Position numbers and translations under genes: made by a program. The notes beneath the pieces are model-generated. The model made no database searches. It saw only the letters and a list, made by a program, of their open reading frames with translations, and was not told the origin of the DNA. A stretch of DNA of 64,000 nt from Oxalobacteraceae bacterium UBA6704 (lineage in GTDB: Bacteria > Pseudomonadota > Gammaproteobacteria > Burkholderiales > Burkholderiaceae_D): the NCBI GenBank assembly GCA_002454505.1, contig DKJA01000180.1, positions 13,377-77,376 of the forward strand, written 5' to 3'. Shown here piece by piece: positions 41,353 through 50,206 of this stretch (the stretch's first letter is position 1; each line of letters opens with the position of its first letter).

Positions 41353-42579
41353 TCAGCGTCCGCCGGCGCGCAGTTGCCACACGCCGGCGCCCGTTTCCGT
41401 CAGCGCCAGGCCGCGCGGCGTCAATGCCGCCTGCACCTGCGCCAGGGCGCCGCCGTCCACCGTGTTCGGTTTCAGCTTGATGGTCAGCGCGCGGTCGCGG
41501 TAATCGAGGCTGGCGATCACGTCGCGCCGCGGCAGCGCCTGCAGCGCCTCGCCGAACGCGGCGGCCAGCGCCGTGAATTCGTCCGGTGCCACGCCGCCGC
41601 CGGCCGCCCTGGCGCGCGCCAGGTTGCTGCGCATCTGCGCGGCCGGGTCCAGCAGCACTTTTTCGTTCGGGTAGGCGGCGCGGAAGATCTGCACCATCGA
41701 CAGCCGCACGGCGTCCGCCTCCTGCTTCATGCGCAACCACTCCACGTTGACGGCCACGATGTTGACCAGTACGGCCAGCACGGCCACGCGCAGCGGCCAG
41801 CGCCAGCGGCGCCATGCCTGCGCCCGCGCGCCGCTGGCCGACGCGATGCCCGTTGCCAGGTCCAGCTGCACGGCGCGGGCGGCGGCAATCCGGTGCGCCC
41901 AGTGGTCGTCTTCCAGCGCGATGCCCGGCACCGCCGTCGCCAGCGTTTCGAACTGCGGGCGCTGCGCCGCCGGCACGTACAGCGTCACCGGCGCTTCGCC
42001 GGCCAGCGCGCGCACGGCCTGCAGTGCGCCTGCCGCATCGGCCGGCAGCGTCAGGCCCATGCCGTCGTACGGGCCGGCGCGCAGCGTCAGCTCCAGGCCC
42101 GCCGCATCGTTGACGAGCGCCGCCGACACGCCGCCCGGCGCCAGCGGCAGGCACAGTTGCGCGGGCAACGCGGCCACGTTGCGGGCGCCCTGCGCCACCA
42201 GCGCCTTGACCAGCACTTCGATCCACGCCCGCTGCACGACGGCGACCGTGCGTTCGGCGGTACCCGGCTGCGCGGGGCCGACGGCAAACACGCAGTCCGC
42301 AGTGTCGCCCAGCACGTGTTCCTCGACGAGGTTGGGCAGCGCGGCCTTGAGCCGGGCACCCGTCAGCGGCGGCACGGTCACGCGCAGCAGCGTCACGTCG
42401 GCCGCGGCCAGCAGCAGCACGACCTTGCGGCTGCCTGCGACGAGGTCGGCCAGCTTGCCCAGCGCGCCGGCGCCCTGCTGCATCACGTTGCCGCCATCGC
42501 CCAGCAGCGCCCACGTGCAGGCGGCGCCGTTGTCGCCGGCCGCCGCGCGGGCCGGGTAGCTTATATAAAGTGTCGTCAA
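41353..42579 (-). CDS. gspL: Type II secretion protein L
   Basis: Inner-membrane platform protein that binds GspE through an actin-like cytoplasmic domain; 408 residues from the start chosen here. No ATG is available near the gspK stop (42594). The TTG at 42579 is preferred because AAAGCAGG lies at ribosome-site distance and it gives TTLYISYPARAAAGDNGAAC as the first strand. The cytoplasmic domain shows LPNLVEEHVLGDTADCVFAV. The membrane helix is WPLRVAVLAVLVNIVAVNVE near residue 260, and the periplasmic part follows. Confidence 0.9.
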   Translation of the reverse strand: MTTLYISYPARAAAGDNGAACTWALLGDGGNVMQQGAGALGKLADLVAGSRKVVLLLAAADVTLLRVTVPPLTGARLKAALPNLVEEHVLGDTADCVFAVGPAQPGTAERTVAVVQRAWIEVLVKALVAQGARNVAALPAQLCLPLAPGGVSAALVNDAAGLELTLRAGPYDGMGLTLPADAAGALQAVRALAGEAPVTLYVPAAQRPQFETLATAVPGIALEDDHWAHRIAAARAVQLDLATGIASASGARAQAWRRWRWPLRVAVLAVLVNIVAVNVEWLRMKQEADAVRLSMVQIFRAAYPNEKVLLDPAAQMRSNLARARAAGGGVAPDEFTALAAAFGEALQALPRRDVIASLDYRDRALTIKLKPNTVDGGALAQVQAALTPRGLALTETGAGVWQLRAGGR

Positions 42580-42593
42580 ATCGCCTGCTTTCG

Positions 42594-43514
42594 TTAAATT
42601 TCCCTGATCCACACGAGGCTCGTCAGCGAATTCCTCTCGCGCTCGAGCCGCTTGATCAACGCCCACGATTCCAGCGACGCCCGGTCCAGCTGCACCTGGC
42701 TCAGCACGAGGAAGTAGTTGCTGCGCACGACGACCGTCGTCAGCAGCGTGCCGCCGCCGGCGGCCTGCGTGAACGCGCCGGCGCTGCTGAAGCTCGTGCT
42801 CTTGCGCGCCGCCACCAGCGTCTGCGCCGTCGACAACGACAGATTGTCGACGACCGCCATCAGCACTTCGGCCGGCGCCGTGTTCGCGTTGACGCCCTCG
42901 CCCACCGGCAGCACGACGACATAGTCGCGCAGCCGCTCGATGGCGGCCGGCGCGAAGCCCGCCGCGGCCAGGTCGTCCACGCGCTGGATCGCCAGCGTCT
43001 GCGAGCCGCCTGTCGCGGCCGTCGCCGTGGCGCCCTTCGTCACCAGCTGGGCGGCCGCCTGCGCCAGGCCGCTATCGAGCTGCAGCGCGCCCAGCAGGCG
43101 GCCGAATGCCCGCACGTCGTTGGCGCCGTTGACCAGGTTGGCCAGATTGTAACGCGACTGCGCATCGTAAATCCGGCCCTTCAGCGTGGCGTTGTAATCC
43201 TCGTTCTGCAGCCGCTCGCGTTCGACGTAATCGTCCAGCCGCGTTTCCGCCAGCGGCGTGGCCCACACGCCATTCTCCACCGTCGTCAGCGATCCCTGGC
43301 CGTCCGTGCGCAGGATCAGCCGCGCCCAGTCCAGCGCGCCGCGCAGGATCCACCGCGTCTGCAGGTGCAGCCGCTGGTTTTCCATCGAGCGCACCTGCAC
43401 CTGCTGCTGCCAGAACAGGCTGGCGACGATCGTCACGGCCAGCGTGGTGAGCAGCAGCGCCGTGACGACGGCCACGCCGCGCTGGCGCCTGAGCGTGCGC
43501 AAGGTACGCATCAC
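42594..43514 (-). CDS. gspK: Type II secretion minor pseudopilin K
   Basis: The largest minor pseudopilin, 306 residues, expected at the pseudopilus tip with I and J. The N-terminal leader and helix (RQRGVAVVTALLLTTLAVTI) lack the Glu at position +5 found in other pseudopilins, as is normal for GspK. The large insert domain includes RIYDAQSRYNLANLVNG and VNANTAPAEVLMAVVDNLSL, both typical. It overlaps gspJ by four bases. Confidence 0.94.
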   Translation of the reverse strand: MMRTLRTLRRQRGVAVVTALLLTTLAVTIVASLFWQQQVQVRSMENQRLHLQTRWILRGALDWARLILRTDGQGSLTTVENGVWATPLAETRLDDYVERERLQNEDYNATLKGRIYDAQSRYNLANLVNGANDVRAFGRLLGALQLDSGLAQAAAQLVTKGATATAATGGSQTLAIQRVDDLAAAGFAPAAIERLRDYVVVLPVGEGVNANTAPAEVLMAVVDNLSLSTAQTLVAARKSTSFSSAGAFTQAAGGGTLLTTVVVRSNYFLVLSQVQLDRASLESWALIKRLERERNSLTSLVWIREI

Positions 43515-44167
43515 GTCGCTCCCAGCAGCATGACCTTCACCAGCGGGTTCGGCTCGCTGCGCAGCCGCAGCGACATTTCCAGGCCCGTCGGCACGCCGGT
43601 CGTGGTCGTCGTGGTGGTTGTGCTACCGGTGCTGCCGGTGGCCGATGACGTACTGCCCGTATTGTCCGGCAGCTGCCACGCATCGTCTCGCCACAGCCGC
43701 ACGGCCATGCCGGTGACGTCCGACTGCAGCGCCACGCCGCGCGCCGGATCGCTGTCCGACAGCGCCGCCTGCCACAGCGCATCGAGCTGCGCCAGTTCGC
43801 GCGTGCCGGCCGACTCGCGCCGCGTCAGCACGCCGTCGCGCACGCGGTAGCTCACCACCACCAGCAGCGTGGCGCCCGCTTCCGGCGCGACCGTGCGCAC
43901 GAAGATCAGCCGCTGGTTGTCGGCCACCAGGTTGCGGCGCGTGCCGACGCTGTCCGCGCCGGCCAGCTGTTCCAGGTCGCTCTGCATCTGCGCGAAGGCC
44001 AGCTGGCTGCCGCGGTTGTGGTCCATCTGCTGCGTCAGCGACACGCGCGAGCGGACGATGCTGTCCAGCCCCCGCCAGCCCAGCACGGCGACGATGGCCA
44101 GGATCGTGATCGCCACCAGCAGCTCGACCAGCGTGAAGCCGTGCATGTCGCGTTCGCGCCGGGTCAT
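43511..44167 (-). CDS. gspJ: Type II secretion minor pseudopilin J
   Basis: Minor pseudopilin of 218 residues. The ATG at 44167 overlaps the gspI stop (ATGA) and gives MTRRERDMHGFTLVELLVAI, with prepilin cleavage after Gly and Glu at +5. The helix continues TILAIVAVLGWRGLDSIVRS. Near the C-terminus, around residues 168-195, is a Ser/Thr/Gly run with eight consecutive threonines, apparently an inserted low-complexity loop. It overlaps gspK. Confidence 0.93.
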   Translation of the reverse strand: MTRRERDMHGFTLVELLVAITILAIVAVLGWRGLDSIVRSRVSLTQQMDHNRGSQLAFAQMQSDLEQLAGADSVGTRRNLVADNQRLIFVRTVAPEAGATLLVVVSYRVRDGVLTRRESAGTRELAQLDALWQAALSDSDPARGVALQSDVTGMAVRLWRDDAWQLPDNTGSTSSATGSTGSTTTTTTTTGVPTGLEMSLRLRSEPNPLVKVMLLGAT

Positions 44168-44541
44168 TTGAGCACCAGCTGCACGAGCTTGACGATGCGC
44201 CGCTCGGGATGCGCCGTGTCGTGCACCGACACCTCCACGCGGCGCAGCAGCGGGTTCGGCGACAGGATCACCTCCTCTTCGCACACCAGCTGCAGGTCGC
44301 CCTGCGGGCAGTCGAACGACGTGCGGCCGACGGCGGGAAAGGTGTGCGCGAGCCGGATCTGCGCCAGGCGGTTCTCGGCCGACCAGGTGGCCATCATCGT
44401 GCTGCGCAGGCCGTCGCTGTTCTGCGTCAGGCTGCCGATGGCGCGCAGCGACGCGCCCAGCGCCGTGCCGACGATGACCAGCGCCACCAGCACTTCGAGC
44501 AGCGTGAAGCCTTGCGCAGGCAGGTTGGCACGGTTGCGCAT
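44164..44541 (-). CDS. gspI: Type II secretion minor pseudopilin I
   Basis: Minor pseudopilin of 125 residues. The leader and helix are LPAQGFTLLEVLVALVIVGT, with Glu at +5. The rest, AENRLAQIRLAHTFPAVG and CPQGDLQLVCEEEV, fits GspI; the two cysteines could form a disulfide. It starts one base after the gspH stop and overlaps gspJ. Confidence 0.93.
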   Translation of the reverse strand: MRNRANLPAQGFTLLEVLVALVIVGTALGASLRAIGSLTQNSDGLRSTMMATWSAENRLAQIRLAHTFPAVGRTSFDCPQGDLQLVCEEEVILSPNPLLRRVEVSVHDTAHPERRIVKLVQLVLK

Positions 44542-44542
44542 G

Positions 44543-44998
44543 TCACTCCACCGTGAAATGGCCGATGCCGTCGGCGCGCACGGCGGCGCGGATGTCGCCG
44601 GCGGCCAGCGTCAGCACGAACGGCTTGTCCACCGGTTCGCGGCCGAACACGATGCGCAGCGGTGCGCCGGGCACATTGGTGGGCGGGTCGAGCAGCAGGG
44701 TGACGGCGCGCTTGAACGGGCGCTGGCGCAGCATGTCGTCCTGCGGCAGCGTCTTCCATTCGCGGTTGTCGCGCACGAGGAAACGGTAGCCGTCGCCGGC
44801 CGCCTCGAAGGCGATGGGCCGGTTGCGCACGATCGCTTCGTCGCGCGCCAGCTGCAGCAGCAGGGCCACGCGCTGCGCTTCCTGCTGGATGGCCTGGTGC
44901 TGGCTGGGCGCCGCGTTCATCGTCACGAGGCCCAGCGTGAGGCCGATGATGACCAGCACCACCAGCAGCTCGATCAGCGTGAAGCCGCGCTGGCGCAT
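44543..44998 (-). CDS. gspH: Type II secretion minor pseudopilin H
   Basis: Minor pseudopilin of 151 residues from the ATG at 44998, MRQRGFTLIELLVVLVIIGL, with the prepilin peptidase site and Glu at +5. The globular part contains VALLLQLARDEAIVRNRPIA and AGDGYRFLVRDNREWKTLPQ, as in GspH. The open frame to 45148 overlaps gspG and is not used. A prepilin peptidase gene (gspO/pilD) is not in the window, so processing must rely on one elsewhere. Confidence 0.93.
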   Translation of the reverse strand: MRQRGFTLIELLVVLVIIGLTLGLVTMNAAPSQHQAIQQEAQRVALLLQLARDEAIVRNRPIAFEAAGDGYRFLVRDNREWKTLPQDDMLRQRPFKRAVTLLLDPPTNVPGAPLRIVFGREPVDKPFVLTLAAGDIRAAVRADGIGHFTVE

Positions 44999-45021
44999 GG
45001 CGGTCTCCGGACGATGCGGGA

Positions 45022-45465
45022 TCAGTTGTCCCAGGAGCCGATGTCGGCGTCTTCGCCGGTGCCGCCCGGCTGGCCGTCGGCGCCCAGCGAGAACACGTCC
45101 ACTTCGCCCTTCACGCCGGGCGACAGGAACTGGTAGGGATTGCCCCACGGGTCGCGCGGCATCTTCTCGATGTAGCCGCCCTCTTTCCAGCCGTTGGCCG
45201 ACGGGCCGGACGTGGGCTTCGTCAGCAGCGCCTGCAGGCCCTGGTCGGTGGTCGGGTAACGGGTGTTATCGAGCTTGTACAGCTTCAGCGCCTGCTGGAT
45301 CGTGGCGATGTCCACCTTGGCGGCGGCCATCTTCGATTCGCCCGTGCGCGACAGCAGCTTGGGCACGACCAGCGCCGCCAGCACGCCCATGATGACGACG
45401 ACGACCATGATCTCGATGAGGGTGAAGCCGCGCGCACGACGCGGGAAATGATGACCGTTTTGCAT
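45022..45465 (-). CDS. gspG: Type II secretion major pseudopilin G
   Basis: Major pseudopilus subunit, 147 residues, first gene of the operon. The leader HHFPRRARGFTLIEIMVVVV has Glu at +5. The body shows LSRTGESKMAAAKVDIATIQ, LKLYKLDNTRYPTTDQGLQ and DPWGNPYQFLSPG. The acidic C-terminal loop (LGADGQPGGTGEDADIGSWD) is the calcium-binding site typical of GspG. The 88 bases upstream contain a TATACT-like -10 hexamer (minus strand, 45503-45508), the likely operon promoter. Confidence 0.96.
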   Translation of the reverse strand: MQNGHHFPRRARGFTLIEIMVVVVIMGVLAALVVPKLLSRTGESKMAAAKVDIATIQQALKLYKLDNTRYPTTDQGLQALLTKPTSGPSANGWKEGGYIEKMPRDPWGNPYQFLSPGVKGEVDVFSLGADGQPGGTGEDADIGSWDN

Positions 45466-45553
45466 GAGTTCGCCGAGCTTGTCAGAAAAAGCAGAGTGCG
45501 GAAGTATAAAGCTGTTTTGCTACGGCAAGGTGAAAAGCCGGGTAAATAAGATG

Positions 45554-46351
45554 TTACGAGCTGTGCGGCGCTGGCACTTCGGCAGCCGATCCGGCGCACA
45601 CCGGGCACGCATCGGCGCGGGCCACGCGGATGCTGGTCCAGTCCATCCGCAGCCCGTCGAGCAGCAGCAGCCGGCCGGCCAGCGACTCGCCAATCTTCAT
45701 GACGATCTTCAGCGCCTCGGCGGCCTGCATCGCGCCAACGATGCCCACCAGCGGCGCGAACACGCCCATGGTGGAACAGGCCACGTCCTCGAAGGCCTGG
45801 TCCTGCGGGAACAGGCAGGCGTAGCAGGGCTGCTCGCCGCTGCGCGGGTCGAACACGCTGACCTGGCCATCGAAGCGGATCACCGCGCCGGACACCAGCG
45901 GCACGCGCGCCGCCACGCAGGCGCGGTTGACGGCGTGGCGGGTGGCGAAATTGTCGGTGCAGTCCAGTACGACGTCGGCGGCCGCCACCAGTTCGGCGAG
46001 GCGCGCTTCATCCGCCCGTTCCACCAGCGCCGTCACATGCACGTCCGGGTTGATGGCCGCCAGCGCGGCCTTGATGGAGAGCGCCTTCGGCTGGCCCACG
46101 CGCGCCGTGGTGTGGGCGATCTGGCGCTGCAGGTTGGTGAGGTCGACATCGTCATCGTCGACGATGGTCAGGTGGCCGACGCCGGCCGACGCGAGATAAA
46201 GCGCGGCCGGCGAACCGAGGCCGCCGGCGCCGATGACGAGCACGCGGGCGGCCAGCAGCTTCTGCTGCCCTTCGATGCCGATCTCGTCGAGCAGGATGTG
46301 GCGGGAGTAGCGCAGCAGCTGCTCGTCGGACAGCGACACGGGTTGGCTCAC
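45554..46351 (-). CDS. moeB: Molybdopterin-synthase adenylyltransferase (MoeB/ThiF family)
   Basis: E1-like enzyme that adenylates the C-terminus of a small sulfur carrier (MoaD or ThiS). It has 265 residues. The nucleotide-binding region is ARVLVIGAGGLGSPAALYLA near residue 35-54, followed by the Asp/Arg block DDDDVDLTNLQRQIAHT. Zinc is bound by CYACLF (near 176) and CPVCAG (near 252), and CSTMGV holds the family's conserved Cys. MoeB versus ThiF cannot be decided from sequence alone. It starts five bases after the upstream protease gene stop. Confidence 0.88.
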   Translation of the reverse strand: MSQPVSLSDEQLLRYSRHILLDEIGIEGQQKLLAARVLVIGAGGLGSPAALYLASAGVGHLTIVDDDDVDLTNLQRQIAHTTARVGQPKALSIKAALAAINPDVHVTALVERADEARLAELVAAADVVLDCTDNFATRHAVNRACVAARVPLVSGAVIRFDGQVSVFDPRSGEQPCYACLFPQDQAFEDVACSTMGVFAPLVGIVGAMQAAEALKIVMKIGESLAGRLLLLDGLRMDWTSIRVARADACPVCAGSAAEVPAPHSS

Positions 46352-46356
46352 GGCGT

Positions 46357-47847
46357 TTATTTGACCTTCAGCGGCGGCGCCTTGCGGTCTTCCGGCTTGA
46401 CGCCGGCATCCGTCTTGGTCTCCGGCTTGACGACGATGTCCGCGGCGGATTTCTCCGCCGCCGTGTCGGCCTTGGCCAGCTGCACCGGCAAGCCCTTGAA
46501 GTGGTTCAGCGCCTGCGCCAGCTGGAAGTCTTCCTTGCTGCCGAATTCCACCGGTTTCTGCTTTTTCGCCAGCGCCAGCAGCCGCTGTTCTTCTTCCAGT
46601 TCGTCGTTGCGCACCGGGCGGGTTTCCTGCTCGTCGCCGGCCAGGTGTTTTTCCAGGTCCGCTTCGCGCAGCCGCAGGCTGTTCAGGCCATCGCCTTCGG
46701 CCGTTTCATCCACGTGCACATCGGGATTGATGCCCTTGGCCTGGATGGCCCGGCCTTTCGGCGTGTAGTAGCGGGCCGTCGTCAGCTTGACGGCCGTGTC
46801 GGCCGTCAGCTGGCGCAGCGTCTGCACCGAGCCCTTGCCGAACGTCTGGCTGCCCATGACGATGGCGCGTTTATAGTCCTGCAGCGCGCCGGCGACGATT
46901 TCGGATGCGGAGGCGGAACCGGCGTTGACCAGCACCACCAGCGGCACCGTCTTCACGGCGGCCGGCAGCTTGGCCAGCGGATCGCCGGGATGGCGGCCCG
47001 CATAGTATTCGGGGCGGGCATAGAAGGTCTGCTTCGAATCGGCCAGCTGGCCGTTGGTGGAGACGACCACGGAATCCTTCGGCAGGAACGCGGCGGAGAC
47101 GCCGATCGCGCCCGGCACCACGCCGCCCGGATCGTTGCGCAGGTCCAGCACGATGCCCTTGATGTTCGGGTTCTGCGCATACAGGCCGGAGAGCTTCCTG
47201 ACCATTTCGTCGACGGTCGGCTCCTGGAACTGGGCGATGCGCAGCCACGCGTAATCCGGCTCCACCATCTTCGCCTTGACGCTCTGCACGCGGATTTCCT
47301 CGCGCATGATGGGCAGGATGATCGGCTTGTCCTCGCCCTTGCGGGACAGCGTCAGCACCACCTTCGTGCGGGGTTCGCCGCGCATCTTCTTCACCGAGTC
47401 GTCCAGCGACGTGCCTTTCAGCGGCACGTTGTCGATGCGGGTGATCAGGTCGCCCGCCTTGACGCCGGCCTTGAACGCGGGCGAATCCTCGATCGGCGAC
47501 ACCACTTTCACATAGCCGTCCTCGATGGCCACCTCGATGCCGACGCCGACGAACTTGCCCTGCACGGACTCGCGCATTTCGCGGAAGGCCTTCTGGTCCA
47601 GGTACACGGAATGCGGGTCGAGCGACGCGACCATGCCGGCGATGGCATCCTGCAGCAGCTTCTTGTCGTCGACGTTTTCCACGTAGTCCGACTTGATCAG
47701 CCCGAAGACATCGGACAGCTGCCGCAGTTCCTCCAGCGGCAGCGGCGCATCGGCGCGCTGCGCCAGTGCGGAAAACTGCATCGACGCGGCCACGCCCGCC
47801 ACCATGCCCAGGCCGACCAGGCCGATACTCTTGAATTTAATGCCCAT
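46357..47847 (-). CDS. C-terminal processing protease, S41 family (CtpA-like)
   Basis: A 496-residue periplasmic protease anchored by an N-terminal helix (SIGLVGLGMVAGVAASMQFS). A PDZ domain covers roughly residues 90-175 (FVGVGIEVAIEDGYVKVVSP, AGVKAGDLITRIDNVPLKG). The catalytic Ser is in NAGSASASEIVAGAL near 311 and the Lys in GSQTFGKGSVQTL near 336. The C-terminal ~60 residues are Lys/Glu/Ala-rich. It follows envC, an activator of peptidoglycan amidases, a common arrangement, and may take part in cell-wall turnover. Confidence 0.92.
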   Translation of the reverse strand: MGIKFKSIGLVGLGMVAGVAASMQFSALAQRADAPLPLEELRQLSDVFGLIKSDYVENVDDKKLLQDAIAGMVASLDPHSVYLDQKAFREMRESVQGKFVGVGIEVAIEDGYVKVVSPIEDSPAFKAGVKAGDLITRIDNVPLKGTSLDDSVKKMRGEPRTKVVLTLSRKGEDKPIILPIMREEIRVQSVKAKMVEPDYAWLRIAQFQEPTVDEMVRKLSGLYAQNPNIKGIVLDLRNDPGGVVPGAIGVSAAFLPKDSVVVSTNGQLADSKQTFYARPEYYAGRHPGDPLAKLPAAVKTVPLVVLVNAGSASASEIVAGALQDYKRAIVMGSQTFGKGSVQTLRQLTADTAVKLTTARYYTPKGRAIQAKGINPDVHVDETAEGDGLNSLRLREADLEKHLAGDEQETRPVRNDELEEEQRLLALAKKQKPVEFGSKEDFQLAQALNHFKGLPVQLAKADTAAEKSAADIVVKPETKTDAGVKPEDRKAPPLKVK

Positions 47848-47883
47848 ATGCTTTCCGCAAGACGAAACCTGTTGGCAGGATTT

Positions 47884-49338
47884 CTAGAACCTCACCCACC
47901 CGGCCGGATCGAATGCCCGGCCCTGATGACGCAGCTCGAAGTATAAACCCGATTCCTCGTTGCCACCGCTGTTGCCGGCCGCGGCCACGACGTCGCCGCC
48001 CTTGACCACGTCGCCCACCCGCTTGAGCAGCGACTGGTTGTTGCCGTAGATGCTCATGTACTGGCCGCCATGGTCGACGATGATCAGGTTGCCGAAGCCG
48101 CGCAGCCAGTCGGCAAACACGACGCGGCCCTGCGCCACGGCGTGCACTTCGGTGCCCTCGCCGGCCAGGATGAACACGCCCTTCCAGGCCGGACCGTCGC
48201 CCCGCTTGCTGCCGAACTTCGCCGCCACCTTGCCGGCCAGCGGTGCCCGCATCTGCCCCTTCAGGCTGGCGAACGCGCCGGCCGGTGCGGCCGGGGCCAG
48301 CGCCACGTCGGCCGGGCTGGCCGCGCCTTCGTCGCGCGGCTCCGGTTTCACCGGTTCGCGTGCGGCGATCTGCGGCGGCGGTTCCTTCGGCAGCGCTTTC
48401 TGCTCGTTCTTCGGCTTGTTGCGGTTTTCGCGGGCGATGCGTTCCCGCTCCTCCTTGATGCGGGCCTGCGCCACGGCGCGCGCTTCCGCTTCGGCCTTCG
48501 CTTTCGCGGCCCGTTCGGCGGCCAGCCGCTCGCGCCGTTTCTGTTCGGCGGCCGCGGCGCGGGCCTGTTCCTCGATCAGCTTGTTCAGTTTGTCGACCAG
48601 CGCGCCCATGCGCTTGTCGTCCAGCGCCATGCGGTCCGCTTCCTTGCGCTGGGAATCGAGTTTCTTCGACAGGTTCGCCACCAGCGCAGCATGTTTTGCC
48701 TTCTGCTGCTCCAGCAAGGTTTTCTGCTGGCGCTCTTCCTCGGCGATTTCTTCCAGCTCGTCTTTCGCGTTCTGCGCCTCGGCCTGGTTGGTTTCCACCG
48801 CGGCCAGGTTGGTGCGCAGCGATTCGATCAGCTTGGCCTGCGCCTGCGACACGTAGGACATCAGCTGCAGGTCGCGGTTGATGCGGTTCGGATTGTCGCC
48901 GGACAGCAGCAGCTTCATCCGGTCTTCGTTGCCGGCCACGTACTGCTCGCGCAGCAGTTTCGCCAGCTGTTTCTTCTGGCCGGCGATGGTTTCCTCCAGC
49001 CGCTGCCGTTCGGTGGCCAGTTCGCCGATCTTGACGTTCGTGCCGGCCGTCTCGGCGGCCAGTTCGCGCAGCTGGCGATTCGCGTTCGAGATCGCAGCCT
49101 CGGACTCGGCCAGCGTGTCGGCCGCGTCGTCCTTGGCGCTCTCGGTCTGGCCGATGTCGCGCTTCAGCGCCGTCAGCTTCTGCTGCAGCGCGGCGCGCTC
49201 CGCCTCGGCAACCGCTTTCTGCTTGCTGCGGTTGGTCTGTTTGGCCGGGGCGGCATCGGCGCTGCCCAGCGCCAGCGCCGCGGCCACGCCGAACGCGGCG
49301 CACCAGGCGCCGGCGCGGCGCAAGTTCATTGCTGTCAT
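47884..49338 (-). CDS. envC: Murein hydrolase activator EnvC-like
   Basis: Periplasmic activator of the AmiA/B amidases at division, 484 residues. A signal peptide (GAWCAAFGVAAALALGSADA) is followed by long coiled coils over about residues 30-290, rich in Ala, Glu, Lys and Arg. The C-terminal LytM/M23 domain (about 365-484) reads GTEVHAVAQGRVVFADWLRG and LIIVDHGGQYMSIYGNN, ending GLYFELRHQG. Several zinc ligands expected in active M23 peptidases are absent, as in EnvC, so it is an activator rather than an enzyme. The start may also be the ATG at 49329. Confidence 0.9.
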   Translation of the reverse strand: MTAMNLRRAGAWCAAFGVAAALALGSADAAPAKQTNRSKQKAVAEAERAALQQKLTALKRDIGQTESAKDDAADTLAESEAAISNANRQLRELAAETAGTNVKIGELATERQRLEETIAGQKKQLAKLLREQYVAGNEDRMKLLLSGDNPNRINRDLQLMSYVSQAQAKLIESLRTNLAAVETNQAEAQNAKDELEEIAEEERQQKTLLEQQKAKHAALVANLSKKLDSQRKEADRMALDDKRMGALVDKLNKLIEEQARAAAAEQKRRERLAAERAAKAKAEAEARAVAQARIKEERERIARENRNKPKNEQKALPKEPPPQIAAREPVKPEPRDEGAASPADVALAPAAPAGAFASLKGQMRAPLAGKVAAKFGSKRGDGPAWKGVFILAGEGTEVHAVAQGRVVFADWLRGFGNLIIVDHGGQYMSIYGNNQSLLKRVGDVVKGGDVVAAAGNSGGNEESGLYFELRHQGRAFDPAGWVRF

Positions 49339-49346
49339 TGGATGCT

Positions 49347-50093
49347 TTACTTGGCCTTGCCCTGGTTGGCGACGGCGGCCTGGGCGGCGGCGATCGCGGC
49401 GGGGTCGCCCAGGTAGTAGTGGCGGATCGGCTTCAGGTTTTCGTCCAGTTCATAGACGAGCGGCTGGCCGTTCGGGATGTTCAGGCCGACGATAGCTTCG
49501 TCGCTGATGCCGTCCAGCATCTTGATCAGCGCGCGCAAGCTGTTGCCGTGGGCCGAGATCAGGATCTTGCGGCCGGCCTTGATGGCGGGCGCGATTTCCT
49601 CGTCCCAGGCCGGCATCACGCGGGCCACGGTGTCCTTCAGGCATTCGGTCAGCGGGATCTGGTCCTTCGCCAGGCTGGCGTAGCGGGGATCGTTGAACGA
49701 CGTGCGGTCGTCGCCGGCTTCGAGGGCAGGCGGCGGCGTGTCGTAGCTGCGGCGCCAGACGAGCACCTGCGCGTCGCCGTACTTGGCGGCCGTCTCGCCC
49801 TTGTCCAGGCCCTGCAGCGCGCCGTAATGGCGTTCGTTCAGGCGCCAGTCGTGCTTGACCGGCAGGTACATCAGGTCCATCTCGTCCAGCGTCAGCCACA
49901 GCGTGCGGATCGCGCGCTTCAGCACGGACGTGTAGCACAGGTCGAACGTGAAACCTTCCTGCTTCAGCACCTCGCCGGCGAACTTCGCTTCCTTGACGCC
50001 TTTGTCCGTCAGGTCCACATCGGTCCAGCCGGTGAAGCGGTTTTCCAGGTTCCAGGTGGACTCGCCATGACGCATGAATACAATTTTGTACAT
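49347..50093 (-). CDS. gpmA: 2,3-bisphosphoglycerate-dependent phosphoglycerate mutase
   Basis: Glycolytic enzyme converting 3- to 2-phosphoglycerate; 248 residues. The phosphohistidine motif is KIVFMRHGESTWNLENRFTG with His9. The second catalytic His is in ILISAHGNSLRALIKML near residue 183. VKHDWRLNERHYGALQGLDK is also characteristic. It is first in a compact set gpmA-envC-ctpA-moeB on the minus strand, with gaps of 8, 36 and 5 bases, the usual order in betaproteobacteria. Confidence 0.97.
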   Translation of the reverse strand: MYKIVFMRHGESTWNLENRFTGWTDVDLTDKGVKEAKFAGEVLKQEGFTFDLCYTSVLKRAIRTLWLTLDEMDLMYLPVKHDWRLNERHYGALQGLDKGETAAKYGDAQVLVWRRSYDTPPPALEAGDDRTSFNDPRYASLAKDQIPLTECLKDTVARVMPAWDEEIAPAIKAGRKILISAHGNSLRALIKMLDGISDEAIVGLNIPNGQPLVYELDENLKPIRHYYLGDPAAIAAAQAAVANQGKAK

Positions 50094-50171
50094 ATAGCAA
50101 TCTTCTCAGAGTGATGGGGATGGTTCGAATTCGGTGCAAAAGAGGCCGGGGCCATCGGTCGCCTTCTATTT

Positions 50172-50177
50172 TATAAT
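50172..50177 (+). promoter_or_regulatory. TATAAT -10 hexamer before the rhodanese gene
   Basis: A consensus TATAAT lies 30 bases upstream of the GTG start at 50207, which would give a 5' leader of about 25 bases. No good -35 hexamer is seen at the standard distance, so strength and sigma factor are uncertain. Confidence 0.45.
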
Positions 50178-50206
50178 GCTCGGATTGACACTCCAATGGA
50201 AGCTAA

